A stretch of 64,000 nt of DNA from Methylobacterium sp. DB0501 (lineage in GTDB: Bacteria > Pseudomonadota > Alphaproteobacteria > Rhizobiales > Beijerinckiaceae): NCBI RefSeq assembly GCF_011043735.1, contig NZ_JAAKGV010000010.1, forward strand, positions 124,001 to 188,000. The letters are read 5' to 3'. The notes beneath the pieces were generated by a model that saw only the letters and a list, made by a program, of their open reading frames with translations, was not told where the DNA came from and ran no database searches. Positions 32,189 through 40,565 of this stretch are shown piece after piece. Position 1 is the first letter of the stretch, and each line of letters starts with the position of its first letter. The translations under genes and the position numbers were made by a program.

Positions 32189-34152
32189 TCCCGTCCGACG
32201 CCGACTGGATCGACACCCTCAAGGGGCCGATCGCCGTCCTCGGCGCGGGCGGCTTCGTCGGGTGCAACCTCTTCCGGCACATCCTGGCGCGGCGCCGCGA
32301 CGTCTATGCCGTCGCCCGCACCCTGCCGGCGCCGCGCCTGCGCGGCATTGATCCGGGCCACCTGATCGCCGTCGACCTCACCGATCGGGCGGCGACCGCC
32401 AACTTCGTCGAGGCGATCGGCCCGGCGACGGTGTTCGACTGCGTCGCCTACGGCGCCTACTCGTTCGAGACCGACGCCGACCTGATCTACGCCACGAACT
32501 TCACCGCCCTCGTCGGGCGGATCGAGCGCCTGGCCTCGAGCGGCCGTCTCGCGGCCTACATCCATGCCGGCTCGTCCTCGGAATACGGCCTGAACTCCGC
32601 CTCGCCTACCGAAGAATCGGGCCTCGTGCCGAACAGCGCCTACGCGGTCTCGAAGGCGGCGGCCGCGCACTACATCGCCTATGCGGGCAAGACGCGCCGC
32701 TGGCCGGTGGTCAACCTGCGGCTCTACTCGGTCTACGGCCCCTACGAGGATGCCGGCCGGTTGATCCCGGCCGTGGTCTCGCGCGGGCTCGCCGGTTCCT
32801 ATCCCGACCTCGTCGACCCGGGAATCGCCCGCGACTTCGTCTATGTCGAGGACGTCTGCGCGGCCTTCGTGCGGGCCGCGGCCAAGATGTCGCTCGACCT
32901 CTACGGCGAATCGCTCAACATCGGCACCGGGACCGAGACGACGATCGGCGACCTCGCGGCGACAGCGCGGGAGCTGTTCGGCATCGCCGAGCCGCCGCGT
33001 TTCGGCGCCATGGCGCCGCGCGCCTGGGACCTCGCCCGCTGGCAGGCCGATCCCGGCAAGGCGGAGCGCCTGCTCGGCTGGCGCGCGACGACGCCGCTCG
33101 CGGACGGGCTGTCGCGCACCGCCGCCTGGATGCGCGAGGCCGGCGCCGAGATCGCCGGGCTCACCAAGGCGGGCGTCCCGCGCCGCCGCAGCATCGCCGC
33201 CGTCATCGCCTGCTACAAGGACGAGGAGGCGGTGCCGATCATGCATGCCCGCCTCACCGCGGTGTTCCGCAAGATCGACGTCGATTACGAGATCATCTTC
33301 GTCGACGACGCTAGCCCCGACGGCTGCGCGGCGCGGATCCGCGAGCTGTCGGCCTCCGATCCGCACGTGCTCGGCATTACGCATTCGCGCAATTTCGGCT
33401 CGCAGATGGCGTTCCGCAGCGGCATGGAGCTGGCGACCGCCCAGGCCTGCGTGCTGCTCGACGGCGACCTCCAGGACCCGCCCGAGCTGATCGAGCCGTT
33501 CTACCGCGAATGGGTGGCGGGCGCCGACGTCGTCTACGGCCGCCGCGTCCAGCGCGAGATGCCGGTGGTCTGGGGCCTGCTCTACAAGGCGTTCTACCGG
33601 GTCTTCGCCGCCTTCAGCTACGTGCGCATCCCGCACGATGCCGGCGATTTCTCGCTGATGGACCGGCGGGTCGTCGGCTGGCTGCTCAACTGCCCCGAGC
33701 GCGACCTGTTCATGCGCGGGCTTCGCGCCTATGTCGGCTTCCGGCAGACCGGGGTCGATTACGTGCGGCCCAAGCGCATGTTCGGCACCAGCACCAACAA
33801 CCTGCTCTCCAACCTCGAATGGGCCAAGCGCGGGATCTTCTCGTTCAGCAACGCCCCGCTCAAGATGCTCACCGCCGCCGGCATCGCGCTGCTCGGCCTG
33901 TCGGGCCTCATCGGCCTCGCGATGGTGATCCTGCGCCTCCTGGTGCCGGACATCGCCCCGCGCGGCGCGGTCTCGACCCAGCTGGCGATCCTGTTCTTCG
34001 GCGCCCTCAACCTGTTCGCCATCGGGCTGATCGGCGAGTACGTCGCCAAGATCATGGAGGAGGTGAAGGGGCGCCCGCGCCTGATCCGGGCGGCGCTGAT
34101 CCGCAACGGCGTGGCGACCGACCTCCCGCCGGAGGGAAGGCCGCGCCCGTGA
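32185..34152 (+). CDS. Fusion: NAD-dependent sugar epimerase/dehydratase + GT2 polyprenyl-phosphate glycosyltransferase
   Basis: 655 residues. Residues 1-325 form an extended SDR enzyme: IAVLGAGGFVGCNLFRHILA for NAD, GSSSEYG, YAVSKAAAAHY with the catalytic Tyr/Lys, and RDFVYVEDVCAAFV. Residues 330-655 form a GT2 enzyme: AAVIACYKDEEAVPIMHARL, IIFVDDASPDG, LLDGDLQDPPELIEPFYR, and two C-terminal membrane segments (LTAAGIALLGLSGLIGLAMV; AILFFGALNLFAIGLIGEYV) as in ArnC/DPM1-like undecaprenyl-phosphate sugar transferases. The two are usually separate proteins. The reading frame is continuous with no start between them, so a real fusion. ATGA overlap before, GTGA overlap after. Confidence 0.9.
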   Translation: MIPSDADWIDTLKGPIAVLGAGGFVGCNLFRHILARRRDVYAVARTLPAPRLRGIDPGHLIAVDLTDRAATANFVEAIGPATVFDCVAYGAYSFETDADLIYATNFTALVGRIERLASSGRLAAYIHAGSSSEYGLNSASPTEESGLVPNSAYAVSKAAAAHYIAYAGKTRRWPVVNLRLYSVYGPYEDAGRLIPAVVSRGLAGSYPDLVDPGIARDFVYVEDVCAAFVRAAAKMSLDLYGESLNIGTGTETTIGDLAATARELFGIAEPPRFGAMAPRAWDLARWQADPGKAERLLGWRATTPLADGLSRTAAWMREAGAEIAGLTKAGVPRRRSIAAVIACYKDEEAVPIMHARLTAVFRKIDVDYEIIFVDDASPDGCAARIRELSASDPHVLGITHSRNFGSQMAFRSGMELATAQACVLLDGDLQDPPELIEPFYREWVAGADVVYGRRVQREMPVVWGLLYKAFYRVFAAFSYVRIPHDAGDFSLMDRRVVGWLLNCPERDLFMRGLRAYVGFRQTGVDYVRPKRMFGTSTNNLLSNLEWAKRGIFSFSNAPLKMLTAAGIALLGLSGLIGLAMVILRLLVPDIAPRGAVSTQLAILFFGALNLFAIGLIGEYVAKIMEEVKGRPRLIRAALIRNGVATDLPPEGRPRP

Positions 34153-35729
34153 CCGCCATCCTCGCGACGCCCGACGCCCCGCCGCGCGACCGCACGAACC
34201 CGGATCGCGGCCTGCGGGACATGCCGGCGGGGACCCGCCTCGGCCACCTGCCCTTCGCCGTCGTGCTCGGGCTCGCGGCCGCGCCGAACCTGATCTTCCT
34301 CGCCACCCATCTGGCGAGCGCGCCGCTCGCCGCGGCGGCGGTGGCGCTCCTGTCGGGGGCCCTGGCCCTGGTCCTGCGCGACCTCGCCCGGACCCGCGCG
34401 CCGCTCGATCGCCCGCTCCTCGGGGTGGCGCTCGCGGCCGGCTTCGCGCTCTGCCTGCTCGGCGGCCAGACGCATCTGTTCTTCGCCAACGACGACTGGC
34501 TGATCCGCGACGCGGTCCTGCACGATCTCGTCGCCGGGCCCTGGCCGGTCGGCTACCTCTATGCCGGCGAGCCGACGATGCTGCGCGCGCCGCTCGGGCT
34601 CTACCTGCTGCCGGCGGCGATCGGGAAGGTCGTCGGGCTGCAGGGGGCCCATGTCGCGCTGCTCGCCCAGGACGGGCTGCTGTTCGGGTGCCTGCTCTAC
34701 GGCTTCGCCCGGACCGTGCCGTCGCACCGGCGGGGCCTCGTTCTGATCGCGGTCTTCGTCGCGTTCAGCGGCTGGGACGTCGTCGGCAGCCTACTGGCCG
34801 GCGACCGGCTGATCCCCGGCCGGCATCTTGAGCAATGGGCGGGGGAGCTGCAATTCTCCTCCCACGCGACGCAGCTGTTCTGGGTGCCGAACCACGCCGC
34901 CTCCGGCTGGATCTTCGTCTGCGCCTACTGCCTGTGGCGTGCGGGCACCCTGCGGGCGACCTCCCTCGCGGTGGTGTTCGGCCTCTGCGTGCTGTGGTCG
35001 CCGCTGAGCATGATCGGCGCCCTGCCCTTCCTGGCCGTGGCGTGCCTCGCCGATGCCGCGCATCGCCGGCTCACCCCCGGCACCCTGGCCGTTCTCGCGC
35101 TCGCCGGCCTCGGGCTCGCGCCGGTGGCGCTCTATCTCGGCACCGATGCCGGGCGCGTCCCGCACGGGCTGCAAGCCATGGGCGGGGATTTCCTCCTGCG
35201 CTACGGCCTCCTGCTCCTGCTCGAACTGGTGCCGCCCCTGCTCGTCCTCGGCCTCGTGCCCGGGCGCCGGGATCCCTGGTCCCGGTTCGAGACCGGGCTC
35301 GTCGTCGTCCTCCTCGTGCTCGCCCCGCTCTACCGGCTCGGGGGGGCGGATTTCGTCATGCGCGCCTCGATTCCCGCCCTCGCCCTGCTGGCTGTGCAGG
35401 TCGGCGCCGCAGTCCCGGCCCTCGACGCCCGGCGCCGGCTTGCGGCCCTCGCGATCCTGGGGATCGGCGCGGCCACGCCGCTTTCCGAGGTGATTCGGGC
35501 CGTGACCGAACCGCCCTTCTCGATCAGCGCCTGCAACCTGCTCGCCGCCGCCCGGACCCCGCCCAATGACGGCCCGCTCGTCCACTACGTCGCGCGCCTC
35601 GACGCGCTGCGGGGCCACCTCGCCGACACGGTTCTCGCCAAGCCCGGGACGACGATCCGGCTCGTGCCGCACGCCACGTGCTGGCCGGACCATCCGATAC
35701 ATCAGGAAGGCGCCGGGACGGTGTTCTAA
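34149..35729 (+). CDS. Polytopic membrane protein, putative GT-C-type glycosyltransferase
   Basis: 526 residues from GTG 34149, overlapping the fusion gene stop. About eleven hydrophobic segments (for example FAVVLGLAAAPNLIFLATHL, AAVALLSGALALVLRDLA, GLLLLLELVPPLLVLGLV, TGLVVVLLVLAPLYRLGG). An acidic motif after the third segment (FFANDDWLIRDAV) lies where GT-C enzymes such as ArnT carry their catalytic Asp. It probably moves a sugar from undecaprenyl phosphate, loaded by the ArnC-like domain, to a periplasmic acceptor (inference). The stop codon TAA belongs to MITE copy C. Confidence 0.7.
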   Translation: MTAILATPDAPPRDRTNPDRGLRDMPAGTRLGHLPFAVVLGLAAAPNLIFLATHLASAPLAAAAVALLSGALALVLRDLARTRAPLDRPLLGVALAAGFALCLLGGQTHLFFANDDWLIRDAVLHDLVAGPWPVGYLYAGEPTMLRAPLGLYLLPAAIGKVVGLQGAHVALLAQDGLLFGCLLYGFARTVPSHRRGLVLIAVFVAFSGWDVVGSLLAGDRLIPGRHLEQWAGELQFSSHATQLFWVPNHAASGWIFVCAYCLWRAGTLRATSLAVVFGLCVLWSPLSMIGALPFLAVACLADAAHRRLTPGTLAVLALAGLGLAPVALYLGTDAGRVPHGLQAMGGDFLLRYGLLLLLELVPPLLVLGLVPGRRDPWSRFETGLVVVLLVLAPLYRLGGADFVMRASIPALALLAVQVGAAVPALDARRRLAALAILGIGAATPLSEVIRAVTEPPFSISACNLLAAARTPPNDGPLVHYVARLDALRGHLADTVLAKPGTTIRLVPHATCWPDHPIHQEGAGTVF

Positions 35730-35831
35730 GCTGATTTCGCAAAGGCGGCTGCCGGTTTTGCGACAGAAATCTGCGACAGAACAAGCGTGTACGCGGACGA
35801 AGCGTTGGCCTGCCACCGCAAGTCTGCCGAG
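35726..35831 (-). mobile_element. MITE-like element, copy C (inverted orientation)
   Basis: 106 bp in the opposite orientation to A and B. Reads CTAAGCTGATTTCGCAAAGG at its left and CCGCAAGTCTGCCGAG at its right. Shares GACAGAAATCTGCGACAG (A and C) and CGGACGAAGCGTT (B and C) with the other copies. The left end carries the TAA stop of the membrane-protein gene; the right end has lost the terminal TA (CCGAG), so it is the most decayed end. Confidence 0.85.
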
Positions 35832-35870
35832 AGAGCGTCCGGCGACCGCCCGGGACGGCCGTCCCGTCGC

Positions 35871-36677
35871 TCAGGACCGCACGTCGCTTCCGGCCGCGAG
35901 GGGGCGGCGCGCCGTGACGGTGTAGCCGAGGCAGTCCTCGCCCCAATCCGCGCGGAGGGACAGGGTGCCGATCACGGCGAGCAGGCCGAGGAGCGGCAGG
36001 AGCGCGACGCCGAGGAGGCGGCGCGCCGGGTTGCCGCGCCCGTCCAGGAGCGGGATCAGGCACAAGGCCATCGCCTTGTAGCAGGCGACGGTGACGGGAT
36101 TGCCGCGGGCGGTGACCCGTACCGCGTGAAAGCCCGCCCGGCGCAGCAGCAGGTCGAGGGAGGACGGCGTGTAGCGCCAGTAATCGTAGGGGATGAAATG
36201 CCAGCGGGCCGCGAAGGGGACGGTCAGCACCAGGCGGCCGCCGGGACGCAAGGCCGCGAAGAGCTGCCCGAGGAACGGCTCCGGCGCCTCAATATGCTCC
36301 AGCACCTCGGTGCACAGGGCGACGTCGACGGAAGCCGGCGCGACGTTCCAGTCGCTGCCCTCGAAATACTCCGTATCCGGCACGGCATAGCCGAAGCGGT
36401 CGCGGGCGTCGCACGTATCGATGCCGCGGTAGCGCGCCGTCGGCGGCAGGAGAGGGCGGAAGACTTGGGCGCCGCACCCGACATCGAGCACCACGCCGGA
36501 GGCGGTGGCGAGCTCGACGCGCAGGTCGCGCCAGGCAGACCCGGCCTGGAGATCGAGGAGGCGCCGTCCCGCCGCGAGCACGTCGTCCCACCGGGAGCGC
36601 CGGGGGCGGAAGACCGGCGGCTTGAATTGCTCCGCCTGATGCTCGACCAGGTTGCGGCGCGTGGCGTGCGTGCTCAT
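35871..36677 (-). CDS. Class I SAM-dependent methyltransferase with C-terminal membrane segment
   Basis: 268 residues from ATG 36677. SAM site VVLDVGCGAQVFRPLLPPTA, the acidic end of the second strand GIDTCDARDRFGY, VDVALCTEVLEHIEAPEPFL, and ALRPGGRLVLTVPF. Residues 232-250 (LLGVALLPLLGLLAVIGTL) are hydrophobic, so the enzyme may sit at the membrane. Converges on the sugar cluster and may methylate its glycan or lipid intermediate (inference from position). No RBS is obvious; a longer upstream frame is unlikely. Confidence 0.8.
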   Translation of the reverse strand: MSTHATRRNLVEHQAEQFKPPVFRPRRSRWDDVLAAGRRLLDLQAGSAWRDLRVELATASGVVLDVGCGAQVFRPLLPPTARYRGIDTCDARDRFGYAVPDTEYFEGSDWNVAPASVDVALCTEVLEHIEAPEPFLGQLFAALRPGGRLVLTVPFAARWHFIPYDYWRYTPSSLDLLLRRAGFHAVRVTARGNPVTVACYKAMALCLIPLLDGRGNPARRLLGVALLPLLGLLAVIGTLSLRADWGEDCLGYTVTARRPLAAGSDVRS

Positions 36678-36770
36678 CCGGCGGCATCCCGAGGGTCGAA
36701 GCCGCGCAGGCCAGGAGCCGGATGGCAGCCACTCGACCACAGATGATTCTGATTGTCTGATGAAGAGAAG

Positions 36771-36847
36771 TGGCGCGCCCGAAAGGATTCGAACCTCTGA
36801 CCCCCAGATTCGTAGTCTGGTGCTCTATCCAGCTGAGCTACGGGCGC
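36771..36847 (-). tRNA. tRNA-Arg(ACG), copy 1
   Basis: 77 nt on the minus strand including an encoded CCA. Acceptor GCGCCCG pairs with CGGGCGC; D arm GCTC-GAGC; anticodon stem CCAGA/TCTGG with loop CTACGAA, anticodon ACG (reads CGU, and CGC/CGA after A-to-I editing); T arm with TTCGAAT. Identical to the copy at 36929-37005. Confidence 0.95.
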
Positions 36848-36928
36848 CCGATCGAAGATCGCGTCTTCGATAATGTGACAGCCGATGCCGGAATGGACCG
36901 TGCATGACCGTGATCGACAAGAGTAAAA

Positions 36929-37005
36929 TGGCGCGCCCGAAAGGATTCGAACCTCTGACCCCCAGATTCGTAGTCTGGTGCTCTATCCAGCTGAGCTACG
37001 GGCGC
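36929..37005 (-). tRNA. tRNA-Arg(ACG), copy 2
   Basis: 77 nt, same sequence as copy 1 over the full length, 81 bases upstream of it on the same strand; probably one transcript. The spacer between the copies is unrelated to the sequence that follows copy 1, so only the gene itself was duplicated or gene conversion has kept the copies alike. Confidence 0.95.
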
Positions 37006-37146
37006 CTGACCGGGGGGAGCGGTGCGCCCCGCCGGTGAGGTGGGATCTAAGGGGTCCGCCCTGGCTTGGCAACCCCTATTTCGCCGGCGGAAGAGCGCGG
37101 TGGACGGAGGAGCGAAGAGGGGGCCGACGGGCGGCCCCCTCCCCGG

Positions 37147-38580
37147 TCAGAAGCCCGCCTGGGTGACGAACTTGGTGTTGAGATAGGCCTCGATCGCCTC
37201 CGAGCCGCCCTCGCTGCCGTAGCCCGAATCCTTCACGCCGCCGAAGGGCGTCTCCGGCAGCGCGATGCCGTGGTGGTTGATCGACATCATGCCGCTCTCC
37301 ACCCGCGTGGCGAGCTTGGTGGCGGTCTCGGCCGAGCGGGTATAGGCGTAGGCGGCCAAGCCGTAGGGCAGGCGGTTGGCCTCCGTGAAGGCCTCCTCGT
37401 CGTCCGAGAAGCGCTGGATCGCCGCGATCGGCCCGAAGGGCTCCTCGTTCATGATCCGGGAATCGAGCGGCAGGTCGGTGAAGACCGTCGGCTCGAAGAA
37501 GTTGCCCTGGTTGCCGAGACGCTTGCCGCCGGTGCGCAGCTTCGCGCCCTTCTGCTCGGCATCGGCGACGAAGCCCTCCATCGCCTCGATGCGGCGGCCA
37601 TGGGCGAGCGGGCCCATCTTCACCCCTTCCTCCAGGCCGTTGCCGACCTTGAGGCCGCGGGAGAGATCGACGAAGCCGTCGACGAAGGCGTCGAATACCG
37701 AATCGTGGACGAGGAAGCGGGTCGGCGCGACGCAGACCTGGCCCGCATTGCGGTACTTGTTGGCGCCGAGCACCTGCACGGCCTTCTGCACGTCGGCATC
37801 GCGGAAGACGATCGCCGGGGCGTGGCCGCCGAGCTCCATCGTGGCGCGCTTCATGTGCTTGCCGGCGAGCGCGGCGAGTTCCTTGCCGATCGCGGTCGAG
37901 CCCGTGAAGGTGATCTTGCGGATGATCGGGTGCGGGATGAGGTACGACGAGATCTCCGCCGGGTCGCCGAAGACGAGGCCGAGCACGTCGCCCGGAACGC
38001 CGGCATCCAGCAGGGCCTGGATCAGGGCGGTGCAGCTCGCCGGGGTGTCCTCGGGCCCCTTGAGGATCACCGAGCAGCCGGTGCAGAGCGCGGCCGAGAC
38101 CTTGCGCACCGCTTGGTTGATCGGGAAGTTCCACGGCGTGAAGGCCGCGACGGGGCCCACCGGCTCGCGGATGACGAGCTGCATCACGCCCTCCGCCCGG
38201 GGCGGGATCACCCGGCCATAGGCGCGCCGGCCTTCTTCCGCGAACCAATCCATGGTGTCGGCGCCGCCGAGCACCTCCATCTTCGCTTCCGCCAGCGGCT
38301 TGCCCTGCTCGAGGGTCATGATCCGGGCGATCGCGTCGGCACGCTCGCGCATCAGGTTGGCGGCCTTGCGCAGCACCTTGCTGCGCTCGAAGGCCGACAC
38401 CTTGCGCCACGCCTTGAAGCCGCGATCCGCCGCCTCGAGCGCCTGGTCGAGGTCCTGGCGGGTCGCCACCGCGAGCTGGCTCAGGGTCTCGCCGGTGGCC
38501 GGGTTGAGGATCGGCAGGGTCTGGCCGGCGCTGCCGGCGCGCCACTCGCCGGCAATATGGAGCTTCACGTCTGAAAACAT
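37147..38580 (-). CDS. NAD(P)-dependent succinate-semialdehyde dehydrogenase-like aldehyde dehydrogenase
   Basis: 477 residues. [38 protein letters not shown], base Glu in [12 protein letters not shown], catalytic Cys in [14 protein letters not shown], and C-terminal [19 protein letters not shown]. The text is close to the GabD/SSDH subgroup, but related glutarate- and alpha-ketoglutarate-semialdehyde dehydrogenases look much the same. Single gene; an inverted repeat lies about 100 bases upstream. Confidence 0.88.
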   Translation of the reverse strand: MFSDVKLHIAGEWRAGSAGQTLPILNPATGETLSQLAVATRQDLDQALEAADRGFKAWRKVSAFERSKVLRKAANLMRERADAIARIMTLEQGKPLAEAKMEVLGGADTMDWFAEEGRRAYGRVIPPRAEGVMQLVIREPVGPVAAFTPWNFPINQAVRKVSAALCTGCSVILKGPEDTPASCTALIQALLDAGVPGDVLGLVFGDPAEISSYLIPHPIIRKITFTGSTAIGKELAALAGKHMKRATMELGGHAPAIVFRDADVQKAVQVLGANKYRNAGQVCVAPTRFLVHDSVFDAFVDGFVDLSRGLKVGNGLEEGVKMGPLAHGRRIEAMEGFVADAEQKGAKLRTGGKRLGNQGNFFEPTVFTDLPLDSRIMNEEPFGPIAAIQRFSDDEEAFTEANRLPYGLAAYAYTRSAETATKLATRVESGMMSINHHGIALPETPFGGVKDSGYGSEGGSEAIEAYLNTKFVTQAGF

Positions 38581-38683
38581 CGGGGGCTCATCCTCGTACC
38601 GGAGGGGACCGCCCTTAACTAAGGCGCTCCCTCCCGGCGAGACAGGCTCCGCCGCGCAACGCCCCGCCTCCCGGGCGCGCCTT

Positions 38684-38709
38684 GTCTGTCAGAGCTCCGC
38701 CTGACAGAC
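38684..38709. promoter_or_regulatory. Inverted repeat upstream of the aldehyde dehydrogenase gene
   Basis: GTCTGTCAG (38684-38692) and CTGACAGAC (38701-38709), perfect 9-base arms with an 8-base spacer. Lies 104 bases before the aldehyde dehydrogenase start and 25 bases past the stop of the upstream gene on the same strand. No U-run follows, so an operator is at least as likely as a terminator. Confidence 0.55.
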
Positions 38710-38733
38710 TTCCCGCTCCGTCGCTTGCCGGGC

Positions 38734-39117
38734 TCAGCGCGCGCCGATGGCCCGGGCGATGTCCTCGAAGCGCTTCTGCGTGGTGCCGATCTGGCCGTAG
38801 ACGTTCTGGCGCGTGCAGGCCGACACCGTCATGCCGTAGTAGAACATGCCGGATTCCTGCTGGTTGCGGCAGTCGAGGTAGTTCGGCAGCACGAAGATCG
38901 ACGACATGACGGCCGCGAACAGCCCGAACTTCAGCAGCAGCTTCACCGGCCAGGGCAGGTAGGAGAAGGTACGCTCCTTCTTGTGCTCGGCCGGCACCTG
39001 CTGCACGACGATGCGGATGTTGTCGCGGTCGTGATCGAGGCTGCCGCCGCGATCCTGCAACCGATTCATCCCGCGGTCGAGGCGCTCGATCCCGCTGCTG
39101 CGCTGATAGCCGTGCAT
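38734..39117 (-). CDS. Small single-span membrane protein of unknown function
   Basis: 127 residues from ATG 39117. The first 50 residues are hydrophilic (MHGYQRSSGIERLDRGMNRL, then basic EHKKERT). One membrane segment at about 59-80 (KLLLKFGLFAAVMSSIFVLP). The outside part holds two Cys (LDCRNQQESGMFYYGMTVSA, then CTRQNVYGQI), possibly a disulfide. No family recognised. The longer frame running upstream is low-complexity and contains the 18-base repeat region, so the short start is preferred. Confidence 0.6.
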   Translation of the reverse strand: MHGYQRSSGIERLDRGMNRLQDRGGSLDHDRDNIRIVVQQVPAEHKKERTFSYLPWPVKLLLKFGLFAAVMSSIFVLPNYLDCRNQQESGMFYYGMTVSACTRQNVYGQIGTTQKRFEDIARAIGAR

Positions 39118-39269
39118 CCTGTCTTCCCAGGCTCCGACCACGGTCGTGGTTCGTCCCGATGATCTCGCCGCCGCCGGATTAAATTTTCGTGCGCCGCAAC
39201 GGTTGCACTCTTCCGACTTCGGCGGTTGTGCAGGAAAACTTGCGGCGGCGCGGGAATGGATCGGAGGCG

Positions 39270-39422
39270 ATGCGATCCGCCGCGCGCCAAGTGCGTCGTG
39301 ATGCGGCCGCGCGCCAGGATGCGGTCGCGCGCCAGGATGCGGCCACGCGCCAGGATGCGGTCGCCATGTGCGCCCGCGCACGCCCGTCCGGCCCGGGATC
39401 CGGCACAAGGAACAAGCCCTGA
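39270..39422 (+). CDS. Candidate small repeat-containing ORF
   Basis: 50 codons from ATG 39270 (GGAGG close upstream, spacing short) to TGA 39422: MRSAARQVRRDAA, then hexapeptide repeats ARQDAV, ARQDAA, TRQDAV encoded by 18-base tandem repeats. It ends 22 bases before a strong intrinsic terminator on the same strand, the main reason to take it seriously. A second frame (ATG 39256) through the same repeats is also open, so the region could instead be a non-coding transcript. No homologue recognised. Confidence 0.3.
   Translation: MRSAARQVRRDAAARQDAVARQDAATRQDAVAMCARARPSGPGSGTRNKP
39301..39364 (+). repeat. 18-base tandem repeat
   Basis: Unit ATGCGGCCGCGCGCCAGG at 39301-39318, 39319-39336 (one change), 39337-39354 (one change) and a partial unit at 39355-39364. 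The changes alternate C/T at the same position. The unit is a multiple of three. Confidence 0.92.
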
Positions 39423-39444
39423 CGGGCGTTCCTCCAAGACTTCG

Positions 39445-39470
39445 AGCCGCCCGCGGGGGCGGCTTTTTTT
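39445..39470 (+). terminator. Strong intrinsic terminator pointing right
   Basis: AGCCGCCC (39445-39452), loop GCGG, GGGCGGCT (39457-39464), followed by a run of T to 39470. The plus strand upstream has no recognised gene back to the tRNAs, while both flanking genes are on the minus strand, so it must end an unrecognised plus-strand transcript. Confidence 0.9.
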
Positions 39471-39508
39471 CTGTTCGGAGGGCGTTCGCCGGCGTCGGAG
39501 CAAGGCCG

Positions 39509-40186
39509 TCAGAGAACGACGTGCAGCCCGAATGTCTCCGGCCGGAACGGCAGCCGAAAGGTGGCGGCGAAACCGGCATGGAGGTGGCGCACCACCGTGG
39601 CGCGGCGCTTGCCGAGGGTCACGACCTCGCCCACCGGCGGCAGCTCGGTCGCCGCGATGGCCGCGCCGGTCATCGACAGGTCGACGATCGTGCCCGTCAG
39701 GACCCGGCCGTCGGCACGGCGGATCTCGAGGGTGCGGTGGGTCGGCACGATGCGCGGGTCGCTGCGCTGGTCGGCGCGCCCGCTCGCCTGGTCGGCGAGC
39801 CAGTGCAGGCGTGCGGCGAAGCGGGTCAGGCGCTCGGGCCCGACATCGACCGCGAGGGTGAACCCGTCCGCCGAGATGGTCTGGATGGCGCCGGCCACCG
39901 GGCCGACATCGTCGAGGTAGAGCGTCACGGGATCGCCCAGGAGGCCCCGCTCCGGCGCCAGCACCTCGATCGCCGCGAGGGAGAGGCTCCGGGTCTCGCA
40001 TACATGCTCCGCCCCGCCCGGCAGGAGGTAGCGGCCGCTGACCCGGATCTGGATCGGCTGCGCATCCGGTTCCGGTTGAGGCTGGATATGCAACTTCAAG
40101 GTGTCCGCCAAGATCTTACAAACGCATGCCGACAGGATCGCGCGGAGCTCGGCCGGCCGCAAGGCCGCGTGTCGCTCCCCGATCAT
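39509..40186 (-). CDS. PilZ-domain protein
   Basis: 225 residues from ATG 40186; a TTG at 40099 (LKLHIQPQPEP) is an alternative giving 196. The C-terminal PilZ domain (about 145-220) has TLEIRRADGRVLTGTIVDLS and the D-x-S-x-x-G motif as DLSMTG, with RATVVRHLHAGFAATFRLPF closing the barrel. The first half (VSGRYLLPGGAEHVCETRSL, then VTLYLDDVGPVAGAIQTISA) is a second, degenerate PilZ-like barrel. Likely c-di-GMP responsive. Single gene. Confidence 0.75.
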   Translation of the reverse strand: MIGERHAALRPAELRAILSACVCKILADTLKLHIQPQPEPDAQPIQIRVSGRYLLPGGAEHVCETRSLSLAAIEVLAPERGLLGDPVTLYLDDVGPVAGAIQTISADGFTLAVDVGPERLTRFAARLHWLADQASGRADQRSDPRIVPTHRTLEIRRADGRVLTGTIVDLSMTGAAIAATELPPVGEVVTLGKRRATVVRHLHAGFAATFRLPFRPETFGLHVVL

Positions 40187-40565
40187 CTTCCGGCGCCAGA
40201 CTTAATGTCAGGTGCATGGGATCGCCGTAACGGACGGTCCAGGGGGTGGCGAGATCCGCGCAGGGCTGGGTCGGTCCGCTCCGCAGGACAGTCGGTCCGT
40301 AGTTCCGGGCATCGACTGCGTGCCGTTCGACCGGAATCCCGGCGCGGTTCCCGCCGGCACGGGACAGTTTCGACTTCGCGCCGGACGTCCGACCCCGGTC
40401 AGTCACTCGAACTCGTCGGCGGCCATGCCAATTGTCGCTGGGTCGGATTCTTCGCTCCCTGCTCGAGAAACTCGGATCTGCATCGAATTCGAGCCAATTG
40501 CTTGAGGGAGGGTTCGCACCTGCCTGCTTTCCTGGATCAATGGCGAACGAAGCGGGCACAGGGTC
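40187..40565. other. Intergenic region, no gene recognised
   Basis: About 380 bases between the PilZ gene and the small gene at 40566. GC is somewhat lower near 40430-40500. Only short shadow frames; no clear hairpin or promoter. Confidence 0.5.

Noticed and set aside
39301..39364. Tandem repeats as a CRISPR array
   Set aside because: Units are contiguous without spacers and only 18 bases long; no cas genes.
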